Assembly (NCBI GenBank): GCA_030616195.1
Contig: JAUWXW010000118.1
Span: forward strand, 1 to 5,934
Origin: Chloroflexota bacterium
GTDB lineage: Bacteria > Chloroflexota > Dehalococcoidia > RBG-13-53-26
Direction: 5' to 3'
DNA length: 5,934 nucleotides
The translations under genes and the position numbers were made by a program. The number at the start of each line of letters is the position of its first letter. Position 1 is the stretch's first letter. This document shows positions 3,284 through 5,934 of the stretch, one piece after another. Under the pieces are notes generated by a model. The model saw nothing but the letters and a program-made list of their open reading frames with translations, was not told where the DNA came from and made no database searches.

Positions 3284-5512
3284 ATGACAGTCGAGATAAG
3301 GAAAAGTAACTGCTTTCAGTGCTGGCATTGGTGTCAGGTGCTGGTTCACATCGAAGATGGCCGGGTGCTCAGGGTGCTGCCGGACCGAGAGGAGAATCAA
3401 GACAATCAGATTTGTGTCAAGGCTGGCTCCGCCGTTGACTTCCATTATCACCCCAACCGTCTCAACCATCCTTTGAAGCGGGTGGGAAAGAGAGGGGAGG
3501 ACAAATGGCAGCGCATAGGATGGGACCAGGCTATGGACGAAATAGCACGCAGCCTGGACGACATTAGGACAGAGTATGGCCCGGAGTCGGTGACCGCTCT
3601 GGGAGGGACGATACACACCCATGGCGACGCCATGGCCTGGAGGTGGTGCAACCTTTTCGGCACCCCCAATATGATATGGCAGGGCAAGAACTGTGGGGAG
3701 GCCCAAGTACTCTCGGATTGTGCTGTTCTGGGCTACCCCAGCATGGGTATCCCTATACCCGGCATGACCAAATGTGCCCTGATCTGGGGGAGCAACCCAT
3801 CCGAATCCTCTCCTCCCAACAACCCCGGCATCACTTGCCCCTGGACATGGCTGAAATCGGCCAAAGATCTGGGGTGCAAAATCATAGTAGTGGACCCGAG
3901 ACGCACCAAGACCGCGGAACTCGCAGACCTCTGGCTTCAGATAAGGCCGGGCACTGACGGCGCCCTCGGGCTGGGCATGCTGAACGTCATTATCAATGAA
4001 GAACTCTACGACAAGGAATTCGTCGACAAGTGGTGCCTTGGCTTTGAGCAAATCAAGGCACTGGTTCAGGAATACCCGCCGCAGCGCGTCGCCGAGATAA
4101 CCTGGGTTCCCGAAGAGGATATCGTTCAGGCGGCACGTCTGTACGCCACACTCAAGCCAGCCACAATCGGTTGGGGAGTGGCCGATTGCCAGATAGGAGG
4201 AGGGGCAGTCAAGTCGGCGGTGCTCACCAAATCCATCCTGCGAGCCATCACCGGCTCCCTTGACGTCATGGGAGGCAACCTTACGGGCACTGCGCCACAG
4301 CGCCTGAACTGGGTGAAGAATATCATGTGGGACCGCCAGTTTGACCACCCGCTGCGAAAGAGGGACAACCTGGGTGCTGACCGCTGGCCGGTGGCTTCGG
4401 TAAAGGGCTACAAGCTCTACCGAGAGGCGATGGCAAATGTTTATCCAGACGGCTTTGGAGGGGCCCAATACCATATGTTCGTCAGCTCCCATGCTATCTG
4501 GAAAAGTATCCTTACCGAGAAGCCCTACCCCACGAAGGCGGTCATCATGCAGGGAAGCAATCCTCTGCTGGTGCTTGGCGATGCCAAGACCATCCATCAG
4601 GCACTGAAAAGTGACAACCTATCGCTTCACGTATCCATGGACTTTGTTATGACCCCGTCAAATATGCTTGCCGACTACGTGCTGCCAGCCACTGACTGGC
4701 TGGAGAGGCCGGAAGTGAAGGATTTCTGGGGGTTGATGGATATGGTAGGGGGGGCGAAGGCAGTGGTGGAGCCGCTATTTGAGCGCCACCACGACTACGA
4801 CCTCTGGCGTGACCTGGGAAAGCGACTGGGGCAGGCGGAGTATTGGCCGGATACCCTTGAGGCTATGTATGACAAAATGCTGGAATCTGCGGGCACCACG
4901 TTTGAGGAACTGTGCTCCATGCCGGGGCGTGCCCTGCCAATTGTCGTCCCCGACGAGAAGAAGTATGAGAAAAAGGGCTTCGGTACTTTCTCTGGCAAGG
5001 TAGAACTCGTCCCCTCTATCCTCGAGAAATTGGGGTATGACCCCCTTCCCAGGTATGAGGAGCCGCCGCGCAGTCCCGTGAGAACTCCCGACCTCGCCGA
5101 GGAGTACCCCTTGATCCTCATCTCCGGCTCTCGCGTGATGAACTATTTTCACTCATGCTACCGTGACCAGGAGAAACTGCGGAAGCTTTATCCATACCCT
5201 CTCCTCCAGATACATCCCGATACGGCTGCTGAACTTGGGATAGACGACGGCGACTCAGTGTACATTGAGACGCTTGAAGGCAAGATAAAGCAGCGGGCTA
5301 GAGTCTGGGACGGCATCCACCCTCGAGTTGTCCACGCCGACGGCTTCTGGTGGTACCCCGAGCTGCCGGGCAAAGAACCATCTCTCTTCGGCGTGTGGGA
5401 ATCGAACATCAACGCAATCACGCCTGGTGAAGAGGAATTCTTTGACTACGCCGGGAACAATGCGTTTCGAGGGCTCCTGTGCCGGGTTTACAAAGCTAAG
5501 GACTTCGTCTAG
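3284..5512 (+). CDS. Mo/W-bis-pterin oxidoreductase, acetylene hydratase-like branch of the DMSO reductase superfamily
   Basis: The protein has 742 residues. The ATG at 3284 follows AGGAGG (3272-3277) by six bases; the open frame extends upstream to a TTG at 3212, but that has no ribosome site. An N-terminal 4Fe-4S domain carries Cys10-x2-Cys13-x3-Cys17-x26-Cys44 with Lys46 just after. The expected metal ligand is Cys137 in GKNCGEAQ; it is cysteine, not Ser or SeCys. Pterin-binding landmarks include WGSNP (168-172), VDPRRTK (203-209) with ELADLWL (212-218), QGSNP (423-427) and MTPSNMLADYVLPATDWLERPE from 456. The C-terminal molybdopterin-binding domain runs from about 607. No twin-arginine signal is present, so the enzyme is cytoplasmic, and no partner subunits adjoin it. 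From memory, length, landmarks and the stretch GMLNVIINEELYDKEFVDKW resemble Pelobacter acetylene hydratase. That enzyme's essential Asp13, next to an Fe-S cysteine, is replaced here by Trp14 (CFQCWHWC). The substrate is unknown. Confidence 0.96.
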   Translation: MTVEIRKSNCFQCWHWCQVLVHIEDGRVLRVLPDREENQDNQICVKAGSAVDFHYHPNRLNHPLKRVGKRGEDKWQRIGWDQAMDEIARSLDDIRTEYGPESVTALGGTIHTHGDAMAWRWCNLFGTPNMIWQGKNCGEAQVLSDCAVLGYPSMGIPIPGMTKCALIWGSNPSESSPPNNPGITCPWTWLKSAKDLGCKIIVVDPRRTKTAELADLWLQIRPGTDGALGLGMLNVIINEELYDKEFVDKWCLGFEQIKALVQEYPPQRVAEITWVPEEDIVQAARLYATLKPATIGWGVADCQIGGGAVKSAVLTKSILRAITGSLDVMGGNLTGTAPQRLNWVKNIMWDRQFDHPLRKRDNLGADRWPVASVKGYKLYREAMANVYPDGFGGAQYHMFVSSHAIWKSILTEKPYPTKAVIMQGSNPLLVLGDAKTIHQALKSDNLSLHVSMDFVMTPSNMLADYVLPATDWLERPEVKDFWGLMDMVGGAKAVVEPLFERHHDYDLWRDLGKRLGQAEYWPDTLEAMYDKMLESAGTTFEELCSMPGRALPIVVPDEKKYEKKGFGTFSGKVELVPSILEKLGYDPLPRYEEPPRSPVRTPDLAEEYPLILISGSRVMNYFHSCYRDQEKLRKLYPYPLLQIHPDTAAELGIDDGDSVYIETLEGKIKQRARVWDGIHPRVVHADGFWWYPELPGKEPSLFGVWESNINAITPGEEEFFDYAGNNAFRGLLCRVYKAKDFV

Positions 5513-5528
5513 TCTCAGTGACTGTGAA

Positions 5529-5544
5529 GGCCGGGTGGCCGGGT
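5529..5544 (+). repeat. 8-bp tandem duplication at the edge of repeat copy 2
   Basis: GGCCGGGT occurs twice in direct succession (5529-5536 and 5537-5544), followed by GGCG. Copy 1 has only one such unit. This looks like slippage at, or a small duplication of, the repeat's left edge. Confidence 0.6.
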
Positions 5545-5594
5545 GGCGCCCACAAGCGAGGCTTCGAGCTTGTGGGTGATCAAGTAGAACCTTC
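5538..5594 (+). repeat. Interspersed stem-loop repeat, copy 2
   Basis: This is the second copy of the element at 1623-1672, in the same orientation and again just after a gene stop (26 bases past 5512). The 9-bp stem CCCACAAGC (5549-5557) and GCTTGTGGG (5568-5576) is conserved exactly. The loop is larger (10 bases against 5) and of different sequence, which points to selection for the stem. It may end or protect the oxidoreductase mRNA. Confidence 0.7.
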
Positions 5595-5639
5595 GTTTCT
5601 CCACGGTCTGGATGTCAGTGCAGGGCTGACCCGGATGTT

Positions 5640-5660
5640 GGCGGGTTCCGCGAACCCGCC
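5640..5660. terminator. Perfect 9-bp palindrome between convergent genes
   Basis: GGCGGGTTC (5640-5648) and GAACCCGCC (5652-5660) pair perfectly around CGC. The following CCTACGCGG gives it the look of the REP-like GGCGGGTT...AACCCGCCCTACG palindromes scattered in many bacterial genomes. Its place between two convergent genes fits a bidirectional terminator, though neither side carries a T-tract. Confidence 0.5.
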
Positions 5661-5700
5661 CTACGCGGCTGGCCCAAAAGTGTCCGCTGACCATGCCCCA

Positions 5701-5934
5701 TCATTCGCCCTGTTTTTGCTCACGTCGAGCGGGCGCCTCACATACAAGGCCATAAAACTCAGGCTTTCGGTCGTTGACAAAATCGACTTCATGCTCCCCT
5801 GGGACAATTACAAAACGCTTTCGGCGGGCTTCTGCCGGTTCTATCTCGGTATAAAGGATATCCTCCTTATTACGCTTGCCTTTTGCCAAAGATCGACCAA
5901 ACCAATGAGCGATCTTACTGCGACCGGGGAACTT
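5701..5934 (-). CDS. Carbon-nitrogen hydrolase (nitrilase superfamily), C-terminal part
   Basis: The gene is cut by the right edge of the window; 77 C-terminal residues remain, read leftwards from 5934 to the TGA at 5703-5701. The frame is open to the edge, so the TTG at 5889 is an internal Leu codon. The pattern FPGRSKIAHWFGRSLAKG, then EDILYTEIEPAEARRKR, then DFVNDRKPEFYGLV is the standard end of CN hydrolases (usually GxS.I..P.G, then ilyaeiD, then DRRPelYG). These cytoplasmic enzymes hydrolyse amide, carbamoyl or nitrile bonds with a Glu-Lys-Cys triad, which lies outside the window. The last 12 residues are a hydrophilic extension (ARREQKQGE). N-carbamoyl amino-acid or putrescine amidases are likely relatives. 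It converges on the oxidoreductase gene and is not its operon partner. Confidence 0.8.
   Translation of the reverse strand, partial: KFPGRSKIAHWFGRSLAKGKRNKEDILYTEIEPAEARRKRFVIVPGEHEVDFVNDRKPEFYGLVCEAPARREQKQGE

Noticed and set aside
3278..4597. 439-codon minus-strand open frame opposite the oxidoreductase gene
   Set aside because: It is the antisense shadow of a strongly conserved plus-strand gene, with no motifs or ribosome site of its own.
1..5934. CRISPR array, defence system or toxin-antitoxin pair
   Set aside because: No regularly spaced direct repeats and no nuclease, methylase, Cas or toxin-like genes are visible.

Overview
The window looks like a chromosomal segment of an anaerobic bacterium of moderate GC content. 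The evidence is a single-subunit, cytoplasmic Mo/W-bis-pterin enzyme of the acetylene-hydratase-like branch, the 3' end of an acetone-carboxylase-type operon, and small palindromic repeats between genes. A Dehalococcoidia-like (Chloroflexota) or syntrophic/sulfate-reducing host would fit, but no marker in the window decides the taxon.

Layout. (1) Bases 1-493 hold the C-terminus of a hydantoinase-B/acetone carboxylase alpha-type subunit. It is followed by 36 codons (490-600) that look like the N-terminus of an acetone carboxylase gamma subunit, but with ATA where the start should be and an early stop. (2) Bases 788-1594 encode a complete NAD-type short-chain dehydrogenase with its own Shine-Dalgarno. 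(3) Bases 1595-2038 are non-coding. They hold a stem-loop repeat (copy 1), a perfect 15-bp hairpin, the 3' part of a tRNA gene on the minus strand, and a GC-rich hairpin. (4) Bases 2039-2434 encode peptide-methionine (R)-S-oxide reductase MsrB. (5) Bases 2435-3283 contain a 58-residue single-pass membrane protein on the minus strand (2695-2871), a terminator-like hairpin after it, a hairpin-rich stretch before it, and the probable promoter and leader of the next gene. (6) Bases 3284-5512 encode a 742-residue molybdopterin oxidoreductase. (7) Bases 5513-5700 hold copy 2 of the stem-loop repeat and a second palindrome between convergent genes. (8) Bases 5701-5934 hold the C-terminus of a carbon-nitrogen hydrolase on the minus strand.

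How the parts may fit. A Mo enzyme of the DMSO-reductase superfamily, an SDR and an acetone/acetophenone-type carboxylase are the three enzyme classes used in anaerobic ethylbenzene breakdown (hydroxylation, alcohol to ketone, ketone carboxylation). Here they lie within 5.5 kb but not in one operon, so a shared pathway is only a hypothesis. The Mo enzyme resembles acetylene hydratase along its length, but it has Trp at the position of that enzyme's essential Asp, so its reaction is probably different. The broken gamma subunit and the tRNA fragment suggest that the region has been rearranged.
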